NCBI GenBank assembly: GCA_021292105.1
Contig: CM037869.1
Span: 38,510,655 to 38,574,654, forward strand
DNA length: 64,000 nucleotides
Source of the DNA: Anadara kagoshimensis
Taxonomy: Eukaryota > Mollusca > Bivalvia > Arcoida > Arcidae
Direction: 5' to 3'
Position numbers and translations under genes: made by a program. Below, piece after piece: positions 11,911-23,534 of the stretch. The notes under the pieces are model-generated. The model was not told where the DNA came from. It saw only the letters and a list, made by a program, of their open reading frames with translations, and searched no databases. The first letter of the stretch is position 1; each line of letters opens with the position of its first letter.

Positions 11911-12162
11911 GGCCCGGTTTCACAATCATTTCTTAACTTAAGATTTTCCTTAACTTAAATCTGGCAAATTACAAACCTTTATAATTTTGTTAAAGATATT
12001 AGGAAATTTAAGGTGTCATTTTAACTATTATATCAAGCTTATGACATCTGCATTTAGTTTTGACAAAATTAATAATTTGTAGTTCCAAAAAGAGCTTGCC
12101 AAAATTTGCTGAATTTAAGTTAAGGAAAATCTTAGTTAAGGAATGATTGTGACACCGGGGCC
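11911..12162. mobile_element. MITE family M1, inserted after the 12-kb duplication
   Basis: About 45-bp inverted ends: 'ggcccggtttcacaatcatt' then 'tcttaacttaagattttcc' at left, and 'ttaaggaatgattgtgacac' with 'cggggcc' at right. In copy 2 (about 51210) the flanks join directly as 'atgctggttcttag', an empty site. The best end-conserved of the M1 copies and the youngest by this test. Confidence 0.92.
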
Positions 12163-12689
12163 TGGTTCTTAGAAAATAGAAGAACTCTAATATACAAAAA
12201 AAAACAAATCTTTAAAAAATAATTATTAATAAATTCATCCGTTTATTAATTACCCTGTGCAGTGCAAGAGCATACCTGGGCTAGAAAAGTCCCATGAACA
12301 TATAAGAAGCCGTTATCGTATAATCTCAATAGAGTGGTCTCCCTTAAAACGGGCTTTTTATTATCTTGTTAAGGTTAGGCAAGTCTCGTGTACACAGCGT
12401 ATAATATCTGGAGAGTCGTCTCCCTTTATTACATTACTTTTATCATGTGCAGATTGAGCAACGTGCTTTCCAAAGACCCATGTACAAAACGTGTAGTCTC
12501 TGAAGAGTTGTTTCCCCTAATTCTGTCTTCTTTAAATTGAGGAAATAGGTTTTCATCGCCTGCATTAAACGGAGATTAGAATAAAAAAATGTATTTTTCT
12601 TAGAGATCCATGTTAATCATAATGGTTTCATCGAAAAAATGGTCGACCGTCAATATCGTAGACTAGTAAAGATAAAACCGTCACCACAG

Positions 12690-12957
12690 TATTGTTGATA
12701 AGTTTGATGTCTCTGTGTCCAGGGTTGCCTTGGATATATTTGACGTCTCGTAATTCCATGTTCCTTTCACACAATTTTGATTACACACGTGGCGGATGTA
12801 GCTAGCTAAACAGGAGGTGCTTACCCTTCCGGAGCACCCGGCCACACTTACCTGGTGGAAGTTCACGTGTCTAACCTAACTTGTCAGTTCCAAAGTTTTT
12901 ACTTTGCTTCTGGATTGTGATTCGGAAATCGATTAGTATGTTTGTTTTTGATATCTA
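12690..12957 (-). repeat. Dispersed repeat X, about 270 bp
   Basis: Reverse-orientation X copy with both cacgtg palindromes ('cacacgtggcgg', 'gttcacgtgtc') and terminus 'gattagtatgtttgttttt'. It starts where similarity between the two segmental copies ends, so X may mark the breakpoint. Confidence 0.85.
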
Positions 12958-13566
12958 CCATGGGTTTGTTTAGGCTTTTTCAGAGAAAGTAAGAACTCAA
13001 ATATCTTAAGATATACAATGGTACGGACACAAATGAATAATTAATTTACTTGTTAGTTTAAAATAGTAAATGTATTTTTTTACAATCGTAAATTTTGGTT
13101 TTTATACAAAATGGCAAGATAGATATTTTGAGTTCTTGCTTTTTCTGAAATAGCCTAAAACAATAGATGTGGTCTTCTCCACAATTTCTTTTTTCTATTT
13201 CGTGCAAAAATTTAGGCGCTAGCAACAATGGTTCCCAAAATAGTACAAAACAATTAAAGTTAATGATTATAATAATTTTAATAATTTGTAATCAGATACT
13301 AAAAGCAAACAAGGGATTTTTGTTGTTCTTTCATACAATTAAAATTGATACATCGTCAAGTAATGCCAATCATTAGGTACGTACTTTAGATTTTGCAAAT
13401 TAAATAATGACAACAGGGAATTTTAATATTGATATACAAGTATATATTTATGAAAGGAAATTCATCATAAAATTAAAAGATGTTGATATTAAAACCTGAA
13501 GATTTTTTGGAGATCGAAAGCTGTCTCTTGAATTTATAATTTCTGCACGATTATTCGAGCCACCGC
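12958..13566. other. Region downstream of gene B, no gene seen
   Basis: AT-rich. Nothing recognised apart from a weak inverted pairing around 12975-13150 ('tttctgagaaag'-like ends), which suggests a small decayed MITE. Confidence 0.35.
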
Positions 13567-16049
13567 TTATGGGCATAATGGTAAAGTGTTTTGAATATAA
13601 TCGTTAATGGATGAAACAATGGTTTCGCATTCTCCTCTGATGTCAAGAGTTTTGTGGTGAGAATTCTTCCAGAGCAGTAGCCATTTCAGTTCACATGTAC
13701 ATTCGATTTGATCACCGGTAAGATCTAACGTTATGTGCGTAGCGCTCAAATCCCGGATTGCAGTTGGAATCTGTTTTATCTCCGTGTTGCGTAGATCAAT
13801 AACGTTTAGGCTGGAATGTAAACCGGAAAAGGCGTACGGAGAAACATACAGGATAGGATTAAAACTGACGTTCAACATCTGTAAGTTTGTTAGATTTGCT
13901 AAGTCATTTTGTTCAATTCCATGAATCGTGTTATTAGACATGTCAAGTTTCTGCATTGATGTCATAAACTGTAGCGCTCCAGGTATTCGATTTATACCAG
14001 AGTTCCTCAAACTAAGAAAGGTAACTCTTGATACGGTCTTTGCCGACAGATCACTCACGAAATTCAACGCGTTGGCATCCAAATTTAGATTTTTCAGATT
14101 GTCAAATTTCCCCAAAATCAACGGGAACACGTTAATTCCGTCATCGCGCAATGATGCGTTCTGTAGGTAAGGTAAAAGTCCGGTTACCAGAGGTACGTTC
14201 ATACCTGCATCTCCAACTTTTTTATTATGGTCAAAGTGCAATGTGTCCAGAAAATTGAGAGTGACTACAGCTAAAGGTACAGAGACTAAATTAGTATTTT
14301 GGATGGTCAATTTCCGTAAAGTACCCTCGAATCCATAAAATGCTCGTTGTGGTATGGTGTTAAAATCTGCACCGTCAACTTCCAAAACTTTTAGCATCTG
14401 CAAATGTTTCATGGTTTCAGGCCATTTAAATAAATCGTTTTTAGAACCAAAATGAAATTCTAATAACGTTTTTCCTATGTGTCGCATTATTTCTTCGTCG
14501 TAACCATTAGCATCTATCGGGTTATCAACAACATTTAGTCTTTCTAACTTCGTAAGGTCTAATAAGGCATTTGGAAGTTTAGTCAAGATATTATGTGCTA
14601 GGTTTAAAGTTTTAAGTTTATCTTTCAATGGTTCAAAAGCATGTCCGCTAAAGTTTTTATTGCGAATGTCATTATGATGTAAATCTAGTTGTTCAACATC
14701 TAAGCTGTTAAAGGAATTATTATTCAGAAAATTAATATAACTGTCAACTATTTCTACTCTGACATAATGTGGTGTTCCGACAAATGACTGTAACCCAACT
14801 AGTTGTGAACAGTGCACTATGTCATCGATACAGCTACATCGCCCGTTAGGGCCAGTATGTCCTGGTGGGGTACATGTACTCGCCGCCCGTTTTATTGGAT
14901 GCCCAGTTACCCCTTTAACATCCATTGTAAGGAGGACCGCCAGCAGAAGAAACTGTAAATAATAGAACAAAGTAAGTTGTACGTCAAATCATGTACTTAT
15001 AGTCAAGAACAGGCAATATGTGTATACAGGAAAAATTACAAGTCCAACAATGAATTCAAAACTTGAATTTTTCGAAAGATTCTTTATCTTTACCCAAGAT
15101 TTAGTTCAATGTTTTCAAAATTCAATGAAAACTTAAAATGTAGCTGAAATATATGTACTTAACAATTGATTAGCAAACTAAACCACGATGCTACAAATAA
15201 ACGTACACACGTGTATAAAACACGTTTTCATCACGAAAGATACGGGAATAAAAATGAATACCCATTATTTCAGCCGGGTCTAATTGATAGACAACGACAG
15301 ACAAAAAAAAACCAAGCTTCAATTTTTGGTAAAGAAAACGAACGAAAAAATCTTGAAGTAATTTAATTTATTAAGTGAAACAATTCAAAATCAATAATAA
15401 AATAAATTCATAAAGATAGATATATGAAAAACAATAAACACGAGTTGAATGGAAAAATCCAAGATTATTTTGCATGTAACGAAGCGGAACCATTTTTGGG
15501 ATTGATAGTTGAGACTACAATTTACTAAGAAGACTGAAAATTTTAAAGAATCATTTGAATAATTTTGAATCAAAATGAGATTCAAATCTAGGTGAAAGAT
15601 GGCTTTATGACCCGTAAATCCGTATAACATTTGGGAAAATACATTATATAAAAGTCCTCAAAGAGTTTTATGGCCGCCTCTACATCGAAAAAACCATAAG
15701 ATATATTTGACGTGTCATAGTTATATGTTTTTTCTTTCTCAATTTTGATTAACCACGTAACGAGTGTAGCCAGCTAAAAAAGATGCTTTCCATTCCGGAG
15801 AAACTGCTCTCACTTGTGGAAGTTCACATGATTATCTTACTTTTTAGTGAAAAAACAATTCTAGGATCTTTTAAATAACATAAGGTTAATTATTAAATGG
15901 TGTTGCTTAACCTTTCGGACCACCCGACTTTACCTTTCTGGTGGAAGTTCACGTGATTAACTTTTAACTTTGAGTAGTATGTTTGTATTATAATATGTTA
16001 TTGTGAAAAACTAGAAACATAAGTTAAACAGTTACAATACCTGAAACAT
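13567..16049 (-). CDS. LRR gene B: secreted leucine-rich-repeat protein, intact
   Basis: Two coding exons. Exon 1 (16049-16041) codes only Met-Phe-Gln and is followed by the donor gtattg. The intron is 14953-16040, with acceptor 'tatttacag'. Exon 2 (14952-13567) stays in frame. The joined protein is 464 residues and starts MFQFLLLAVLLTMDVKG, a clear signal peptide. Then come an N cap (CTPPGHTGPNGRCSCIDDIVHC is its span; key pattern C-x(n)-CxC-x(6)-C), about twelve LRRs with the family hallmarks LLEFHFGS, TLRKLTIQNTNLVSVP and LDTLHFDHN, and a C cap (IECTCELKWLLLWK ... GECETI ... PLCP) ending at the stop. No membrane helix or GPI-like tail. Extracellular LRR-only protein; ligand unknown. Oriented against its neighbours A and E. 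No frame break, unlike both. Confidence 0.9.
15705..15995 (-). repeat. Dispersed repeat X, two diverged fragments inside gene B intron 1
   Basis: Two adjacent pieces ('gtggaagttcacatgatt' near 15836 and 'ctggtggaagttcacgtgat' near 15940) with 'attttgattaaccacgtaac'. They represent old, overlapping insertions in the intron about 50-340 bases downstream of the first coding exon. Confidence 0.7.
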
Positions 16050-16960
16050 GGTCGAACACTTTCTTGTAACAACCTACAAAAAGAAAAATAATTATCTTTG
16101 ACATTATAACGAACAATAATCGAGATATCTTATAGCTCATAAAAGGCATTTTAAGATCTATTTTTTAAGATATTGAAAATTAAAAGAAATTAAAGGACCC
16201 ACAGTTTATTTCACTAAATATATTTTTCGCCAAGTGACAAAAAATAATTTTTAAAAAAATCAGGCAAATAAGACACAATTATTTTTTAATTTTGTCGCTG
16301 TTTTTCTAAATTAAATACCTAATGGGAAATTCTGAAAAAATGATAACTGTAATTTTTCTTCTTCATGTTAATTTTACATTTTTTAAAAATTTAAAATCAA
16401 ATAAAATCTCTCCTTACCTTGATTAATAAATATCTTGTTCCCTCTGATATGTTAAGATAGAACTGTTATCGTAATATATTCATCGTATGTGGTAAGTTTA
16501 AATTTTTATGACATGCGCAATATTACTGTAATGATTCTGATGAATAAACATATACACTGCCATGGCAACCTTGGTGTTTAGTGTTATACATGCAGACCCA
16601 GTGTGAATTCAGAATCAAAGGTACATTTTTGAATAACGATGGTTGATGATCGTTAGACCGAAAGAATTATTTAGATTGATTTTTTTCTAATTAAAAAATA
16701 AACGTACTTATTAAATTTCAGATTCATTATGTTTTGATAAAATACTTTTCTTGTTCTTTATATTAATCGTTTACCCAGAAGAAAAATAGATAATCATTGT
16801 TTATAAAAAAATACATGCTTATTGAGTTTAAAAAATTCCTCAAATAACTAATTACTAGTATAATTAATCGTTCAAAGAGTTGTCTTAGGTAGATTTGGAA
16901 ACATAAATTTTGGTTCTCCAGGTTTTTTTTTTTCATTTCAACACCTAAAATTGTTTGGAT
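16050..16960. other. Upstream region of gene B, no gene seen
   Basis: Very AT-rich. The promoter of gene B should lie here but I see no element worth naming. Low-complexity runs and small inverted pairs only. Confidence 0.35.
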
Positions 16961-16977
16961 TTTCACAATTTCGGTCC

Positions 16978-17024
16978 AAGCACTAATGATAATGAATTGT
17001 ATTCCGAAACGGTCATCAAATGTT
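16978..17024 (+). ncRNA. Hammerhead-ribozyme-like motif, badly degraded
   Basis: 'ggtccaagcacta', an altered core (atgataa), helix II 'gaattgtattc', intact gaaac, 'ggtcatc' and a weak helix I return strand. Recognisable only by comparison with the better copies at 18544 and 43384. Confidence 0.55.
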
Positions 17025-17226
17025 GCAAAATTAAAAAAGATTTTATTGATAATTTTAAACAAACATTATTTACAGAGACATGCACAAAAATATCTTTTAC
17101 CCAAATTTAGATTCACTTGCAATATTAACCAAAATTGTGGAAATTTTAAGGTTTAGAAATCACTAAAACAAAGTTATATGGTTATGAGCATACATAAGTT
17201 TATCAGAGATAACTTGTAATATTAGA

Positions 17227-17606
17227 GGCCGCGGTTGCCTAATGGATAAGATGTCAGGCCAGGGTCACTCATCGTTGTAAGTTCGAGTCCCGCTCAGACC
17301 ACACGTGGGTAAGTGAATTTTCCTTGCCGTTGGCCTTTACTGGTTTACATGGTATCAGTGAAATTGACTGGGGAGTGGTACGCTTTTCTTCGGCGTACTG
17401 ACGTAAGCTAGCACCTTAAAGTGGTCCGGAGTACGCCCTAGTCGAAGCAGAACATTCAACACACTCGCACGTCACATGCATACTCGAAATTGTTCATAGA
17501 TTAATCCATAGAGATTAATAAAAAGTTCTCGTCGCGAATAGCTGAAAAATTGCTGATGCGACGTTAAGACGTTAAGCAACATTCAACCACCCATCCACCT
17601 AAATTT
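17227..17606 (+). mobile_element. tRNA-derived SINE, family S1, well preserved
   Basis: Complete copy: head 'cctaatggataagatgtc' and 'gttcgagtcccgctcagacc', body 'aattttccttgccgttggcc' and 'acatggtatcagtgaaat', tail 'attgctgatgcgacgttaag', then 'caaccacccatccacc'. The best S1 copy in the window. Confidence 0.88.
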
Positions 17607-17747
17607 CATCCAGGAGTCAATCAGTTAATAAGAACAATTATTATCTGTTTGCTCAGCGCAATTTTACTACTTATATATATATTTTTTTAAATATTAAATT
17701 TAAGACCATTATTATATTGCATTATTACTTAATTGTTTTAATTTGAA

Positions 17748-17797
17748 ACCCTAGACGGCCGTTTTGCAATAATATAATTCATCAGCAATGTGTGTGA
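17748..17797 (-). ncRNA. Hammerhead-ribozyme-like motif, degraded
   Basis: On the minus strand: gctgatgaatt, an unpaired helix II region, aaaacggccgtctag. The core ctgatga and the cleavage region cggccgtc are preserved, but helix II and the G of gaaa are lost. Confidence 0.6.
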
Positions 17798-18451
17798 ACC
17801 AATTTTTTAAATTTTTACAAACAAACCTATTAACCTTTAACGTATTCGAAAAAAGTTATCGTCTTTTTTCTTTTTTCAACATAATAAACGTTATGAAATC
17901 TTCAATACCTATATATAATTAAAAAATTCAGAATAACCCTTGCAAGAAAAATATATTTCAGACAAAAATATCACACATACACCATACACGTACAGTCAAA
18001 CTTGTCTATAAAGGACACTTTTACCTGTCCTCTTAGGTGACTTTTATTGACAGGTTTGACTGAACGTGGTCGGTAGCCTTTATATAAAAGTTAAATATAT
18101 GAATAAAGAACAATTAAAAAGTGTGATACGATTCTACTGTCTTTTATAAACAGGCGGCCCTGATACAGAGATGGGCTTCAAGGCAGGTTATAATGTGCAT
18201 TCGTAAACCACGTGAACGTAGAATAGGAAAAAAATGACGAAACAGGATGTGTTATACAATGCGCGTCTGGTAAAGAAAATTTCCAATGTTTACACAGTGA
18301 ATACTGCTGTTGTTGTGATATCCCTGAGATAAAAAGATCTATTTACAACAGAACATTTACGGTATTAAACTGAGATAAGGTTATCAATTCTTCATAACGA
18401 TCTCGGACACCGTCAGTCACTCATTCCTGCTTCTTTGCATACACAAGGAAA

Positions 18452-20706
18452 ATGGTGCTGAAACTGGTATGTAACTCTTTGTTGTTAAATTTTCATTCAT
18501 ACGTATATATCTTTAATAACTTATTATACCAGTTTGAATTTTACAGCACTAGACGGCCGTCTCGGAATAAAATTCCTCATCAGTAACGCCTGAACAAAAA
18601 TTATGAAACCAAAATTGTTATTAAAATAAATGTTTTATTAAGTAAATTGTGACTAAGAATACCTTCCACTTTAATTTTTTTCTCCGCGTTTTCTTAATAT
18701 CCGATAAAACATAAGTGAAAGACATGGTGCACTAAAAGTGTTTACTTCCCGTCAAGATTATTTCGCCTATGTTGAGGCGACGGTCTAACGATTATGTAAA
18801 AAAACACCAAGCGAATTGATCAATTTTCTCGCACTGGTTTTGCCCGAGTACGATTGTTCCAAGGCGATAGGAGATTGATCTGCAAGAGCTTCTCAGACAA
18901 CTTGGCTACCGAAGCCCATCATAAGAAAGAGAATTAATATATACGTTTTGCTTGAATTCATGTTTTTGCATACATTATATGTTGATCATAGTGTTAAAAA
19001 GTTAGTTTGCTTGTGGAGGATGACCTTTTCTAGGTGGATTTATTCTACCAATCAAGCCATGGGGACATCTTCTAAACTAACTGAAATAACTGTGATGTCA
19101 TTAGCCTTTTCTTCTATCCCATTCATGTAATTATTTTATCTCTCGTGCGATCACATGATTTTTCAGTCCTAATGTATTTAACTTTTTTCACTATTTTTGC
19201 GTTTTTTGGTGTTATCTTTTTAAATTGTCTTAATCTGCAGAAAAATAACTTCTACATATTATTTTTTGCAGATATTATGCATCTATCTTATTGGTCTTGC
19301 CAATTATACAAAGGCAGAGAACTGTAATCCAATTACACTTTCGGGTACATTATGCAGTTGTACAGCTAACGTAATTTCCTGTGAAAACCGAGGTCTTCAC
19401 ACTGTTCCAACTTTTCCCCAACCAGTATCTGCTGATATATTGAATTTGATGAGGAATGATATACATAATCTTACAACGGACATCTTCAAGAATGTAAGGG
19501 TTAAAATAATAAACCTTAGCGGAAACAAAATAAACAAAATACAAAGTGGGGCATTCAATAACGTAAAAGATAATTTGATTGAACTTATTCTGAAAGATAA
19601 TGCATTAACGAAACTTCCTGAAGAAATTTCTAACCTGGGTAAGATACAGTCGTTAGATGTCCGCGGAATCCGATTGAGGACCAAATTTTACAGATTCAGT
19701 GATGTATCAAATCGGAGATTCAATCACCGATTTCAAGTTCGGCAGTGCTGAACTGATAAATGGCCACAAAGTTTAAGCCATTTTCAAGAGTTAAACTCGT
19801 TAATGTTGGATACAACTTCGCCTTACATGCAGTAATACCAGCCGAAGCTTTCCATTCGTTTGAAACTACCTTACCCAGATGACAATTCAGAATACTGAGC
19901 TACTAGTGGTTCCCATCGGCGTCAGTACCCTACGTAACCTTAAAACTTTCCATTTTGATCACAACCACAAGGTTGGTGATAAAGGCGTGCTACTACAGTC
20001 ATTTGTTAATCAACACTCAAGTCTTCAAACACTTTCACTCATTGATGATACTTAACAAAATTCCAAGAGTTCTAAGATACCTGTCAAGCTTAAAGAATCT
20101 GACAATGGACCAGAATGCACTTGCCTTTGTAAATGACGAGGCAATCGGATTACTTGGCAATGTAAAAATTCTCTCCCTGAAGAACTGTTCTCTTGACAGG
20201 GTACCCGGAGCGTTATCCAATCTAGTAGGACTGACAAATCTTGATTTGTCGGACAACAAGATTGGAAGCATAGAGAGGAATGATATGGAACAACTGCATC
20301 TTTTGGAGAAAGTTATTTTAATAATAATCCACTACATATGTATCCAACGAGACCTTTAGAGATTTACACTCCTGGAAAGCCTGGACTTGTCAAATACCAA
20401 AATACACTTGTCCCTGAAGCCATACGTAATATATCGTTATCGAACCACTGTTTGATAAACCTCACTATCTTGGAAAACAAGTTGGACTGTATGTGTGAAC
20501 TGGTATGGCTCAAGGAACTTAAAACAGCATGTCCAGCAATGAACATAAAAGGCAATTGTGACACGATTCATGTAAACCTAGAACAGTATATTCACGATTT
20601 TGTTCCACGATGTCCCGCATGGATGCTCAAGCAGAATCAGGCCATTTACCCGTATTATTTACCAGGCAGAAAGCGGAGATCCATGAGAGCATTTTACAAG
20701 AAATGA
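18452..20706 (+). pseudogene. LRR gene E: family member with about seven frame breaks
   Basis: Exon 1 (18452-18466) codes MVLKL and is followed by a strong donor (gtatgtaac). Intron 18467-19271, acceptor 'ttttttgcag'. Exon 2 continues the signal peptide as ILCIYLIGLANYTKAENC. The N cap (GTLCSCTANVISC) and first LRRs read cleanly to about 19665. Homology then hops frame seven times (near 19666, 19705, 19748, 19825, 19880, 20048 and 20315): six hops fit one missing base and one fits one extra base. Family blocks are clear in their separate frames (FKFGSAEL, TIQNTELLVVP, KTFHFDHNHKVGD, LDCMCELVWLKEL). The C cap ends FVPRCP followed by a tail to the stop at 20704-20706. No substitution-type stop was found. 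Restoring counts gives a 1455-bp frame. AATAAA at 20863. Pseudogene or locally error-rich assembly. Confidence 0.8.
18544..18592 (-). ncRNA. Hammerhead-ribozyme-like motif, near-consensus
   Basis: Minus-strand order: ctgatga core (18583-18577), helix II ggaat/attcc with a 3-base loop, gagac in place of gaaac, minimal helix III cggccg, cleavage triplet gtc (18554-18552), return strand tagtgct. Only one core base and part of helix I depart from the hammerhead consensus. It lies in intron 1 of LRR gene E, on the strand opposite to the gene. Confidence 0.75.
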
Positions 20707-20928
20707 AATACTAGACTGTAATCCATGTTGCCAGTTGATTCAAAAAAAGAAAACAAAAACATCAATGTTTCAATTTTCATAAATGTAATGGAGTTTTTGC
20801 ATTGAGTTGTCTTGGATTTTTAACAAAAAAATAGTAAATAATATAATGATTTTGATATCATTAATAAAACCTTTATATTATATTTTGCTGTTTTGTTTAC
20901 TTTACTTAATATACAAGTGTTCTTTTTA

Positions 20929-21204
20929 CAACACTAGACTACAATTTCGCAACACAATTTCTCATCAGTATTACTTAGACCAAAATTGTGAAACCAAAAT
21001 TTATATCAATGGTTAAAAAATGTCCAAAAGACCAAATACATATTGAACCAAATTAAGCTTAGGATATACTGCTTGAATGAAGTTTTCTTAGATCTTAACT
21101 AGCATCAAATGTAGACAATAGTATTTCATACTATACCAGTGTTCATTTTACAGCACCAGACGGCTGTTTCGGAATACTATTTCTAGTTAAGTAGTGCTTG
21201 GACC
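20929..21204 (-). ncRNA. Two hammerhead-like motifs 222 bp apart (retrozyme-like dimer)
   Basis: Motif 1 (20976-20929): ctgatga, then gaaa, cleavage triplet gtc and tagtgtt all present; helix II carries a mismatch. Motif 2 (21204-21151): the ctgatga segment is ruined, but ggaatac/gtattcc-like helix II remnants, gaaac and cgtctggtgctg remain. Both cleavage sites face the same way and the sequence before each is similar ('ataccagtgttcattttaca' against 'atacaagtgttctttttaca'). A direct pair of hammerheads around one short monomer is the known layout of animal retrozymes. Confidence 0.65.
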
Positions 21205-22040
21205 ATAGAATGTTGGATGACTTCTACTGTGAAAGTTTAAGATCAATCGTTTTCTTTATCTTTTCTTTTTTAATATTACTCCATTGTTGTGTCGTATTCT
21301 TGATAACGAAAGTTTTTGTTTTTCAACATCATACGTTTTTGAAGAATACAGAAGAATATAAAAAGGTCGATTTTAGTTTTGTTTTTCAAACCCTACCGTT
21401 TGTTAGTTTAGTCATTCATAACGTGATCTAATCTGCACCTGAAAATGTACTTTCCAACAAGAACACGACACAACACAAGGTATTGAAAGTCAAAAAAGAC
21501 AAGCACAAAAATCTCAGTTTCAAACAGGTACTCGAATACATGTCCAGTGACTTGACTACAACAATATTTTTGGACCTTAACAATATTTATAGGAGTCAGT
21601 ATTTTCCCAATATTTTATATACATTTAGAATTTACAAATTGAGTCAACCATGTCAAGATTTAAACGCGCATACTTGTCCACAAGAAACTTATAACTCTAA
21701 AATTAAGATTACCGACACATGGGATGGATAAGTGTTGAGAACCCAAGCCAAGATTTTTTAACTTCTAACAAGGTGGTCAATTTTGTGATTATACAGCAAC
21801 CGGAGTTGTCTCAATTAAACATGCTACATTGACCATCTGAGATTTGCCTTTATTGAATTAAGGCTGGTGGAACCTAGCCGGGACTATGACCATTCGTCTA
21901 CTTAGCCTATGCCTCAAGACATCAGCATCAAACGTTAAAAAAAACATGAAACAAGCTCTGCTATAGCGTTATTGGCTGTGAAACAACTATACCTAAAGCA
22001 GGAGAAGTTGTTGCAAAGAAAAGGAAAATATTACAATAGA
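21205..22040. other. Intergenic; possible decayed transposase fragment at 21483-21731
   Basis: A 249-bp open stretch reads ...FKQVLEYMSSDLTTTIFLDLN and YTFRIYKLSQPCQDL. It faintly recalls a widespread DDE-transposon block (FDLQ...FYxRQLxxYNxGIH), but too weakly to name. No other gene signal was seen. Confidence 0.25.
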
Positions 22041-22049
22041 ATATCAAAA

Positions 22050-22445
22050 ACAAATATACTGATTAATGTCCGAATCACAATCCAGAAGCAAAGTAAAAAC
22101 GTTGATACTGACAAGTAAGGTTAAACACGTGAACTTCGACCAAGGAAGGGAGGCTGAGTGCTCCGTTAGGTTAGCATCTCTTGTTTAGCCAGCTAAACTT
22201 CTGATGTTTGCAATATAAATAAAAACAAACAAATCAATTCAGAAGCAAAGTAAAAACTTTGAAAGTGACAAGTTAGGTTAAACACGTGAACGTCCACCAA
22301 GGAAGTGAGGCGGGGCGCTCCGGAAGGCTAGAACCCCCTGTTTAGCCAGCTACACTTCCGATGTTTGTAATCTAAATTGAGTGAAAGGAACATGTTACTA
22401 TGGGACGTCAAATATATCTTATACAATCCTAGGTTATTACGTTTG
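22050..22445 (+). repeat. Dispersed repeat X, two copies in tandem (second more complete)
   Basis: The first copy (22050-22205) and second copy (22235-22445) each carry 'agaagcaaagtaaaaac', a cacgtgaac palindrome segment and 'tgtttagccagctaaactt'-type sequence. The second extends to 'tgggacgtcaaatatatct'. Between them is a short AAAC-rich join. Confidence 0.75.
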
Positions 22446-23098
22446 CCATATAGCTTCACCTTAGTTTTTTTTGTAATGCCATAACTGAGCTATAAGTCCA
22501 AGCATAACTTGAAGAATCAATGGCATCTTGTATTTAAACCCCATTAAGATATAACTATCAATATTTATGAAAACAAGAATGTACATGTACAAAATACGAA
22601 GGTATAACTGTATTATTATATGCAGGACATATATTATATTATATATTAGTCAAGAAGAAACAATTGTTAAATATATGTACAGATCCAATCCAAAGAGATA
22701 CTCTTCAATATGACTGGTTTAACTTGTTTAACTTAGAGAGTTTTATGTCGCTAAATCATTCAACTCAACATACGCAAAGATCACATTCTATCTACAAATA
22801 ATCCTTAATTTGAAAATTATGTACATGCCATTTATCTCAGTGAGCATGAAATAAAAGATATCATAAAAAACAATACTGATCCTTCAAGTTCTACTTGTTT
22901 ATTCTTATACCTTAATTATGACACTAACAAAAGGTCACAATTGAAGCTGTTTGGCAAACGGCATGAGTATTCTATGCAGCAATTTACTTGTTTATCGTTT
23001 ATTTGTTTCATAATTAATATACCTTGTTCCACTATGGGAAACATATGAAACGACACCAGCTGCTTACAAATAAACTTTTGACGTTGAGATTATAAGAA
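22446..23098. other. Intergenic, no gene seen
   Basis: AT-rich, with no coding, repeat or RNA signature that I can support. Confidence 0.35.
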
Positions 23099-23247
23099 TC
23101 CATTATGAGTATCCATGTAGGATAGGGAAATCTCACCCGAGGGGTTGAACATTTCAGTCAAAGACGAGGCTTGCCGAATCTCTGACCAGAAATGTTCAAC
23201 CCCGAGGGTGAGATTTCCCTATCCCTCATGGATCAACTCATAATGGA
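23099..23247. mobile_element. Foldback hairpin element, about 58-bp arms
   Basis: Left arm 23099-23155 and right arm 23189-23247 are near-perfect reverse complements: 'tccattatgag' pairs with 'ctcataatgga', 'gatagggaaatctcaccc' with 'gggtgagatttccctatc', and 'gttgaacatttc' with 'gaaatgttcaac'. The loop is 33 bases ('gacgaggcttgccgaatctc'). It would form a very stable hairpin as RNA or single-stranded DNA. Confidence 0.88.
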
Positions 23248-23534
23248 TTATTTTTCTTCCATTTTAGTGCCATTATTTGGCTTCAGGTACGATGAACATA
23301 GACATCGACGCCATGTTTGTAAAATCTAACTTTGTAATTCGACATTTTACTTTAAAATAAATATGACCATTGGATAGATCGTACCGGATTTTGGTTTATA
23401 CGAAATGTATAAACTACAAAACAAAGTGGTTCATTAAAATATCCAATATTTATCATTTGAAACGCACCCAAAATGTCTACATTGTAAAGAATTTGATGTC
23501 ATTTTCCCGCAAGATGGCGTCATGTTCACCATAT

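Larger units (their letters stand above)
1..12684. repeat. 12-kb segmental duplication, copy 1 (runs off left edge)
   Basis: Nearly every stretch here reappears in the same order and orientation from 39555 to about 51709. Matching landmarks are the mariner fragment (1.1-1.8 kb), both tRNA-like arrays (2.5 and 9.1 kb), the LRR gene (5.6 kb), the SINEs (8.6 and 10.3 kb) and a MITE (11.1 kb). Similarity fades after a shared run ending at about 12684. It already exists at base 1, so the left boundary lies outside the window. The offset drifts through many small indels and a few larger ones. It could be a true duplication or two haplotypes joined by the assembler; the sequence alone does not decide. 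Confidence 0.93.

Noticed and set aside
16763-17062. 99-residue frame sharing FGIQFII-type peptide with one at 61993-62301
   Set aside because: The shared peptide is the hammerhead motif read on the opposite strand, not a protein family.
21483-21731. DDE-transposase-like peptide
   Set aside because: Similarity rests on a few aromatic and Asp/Leu positions; left as a low-confidence note only.
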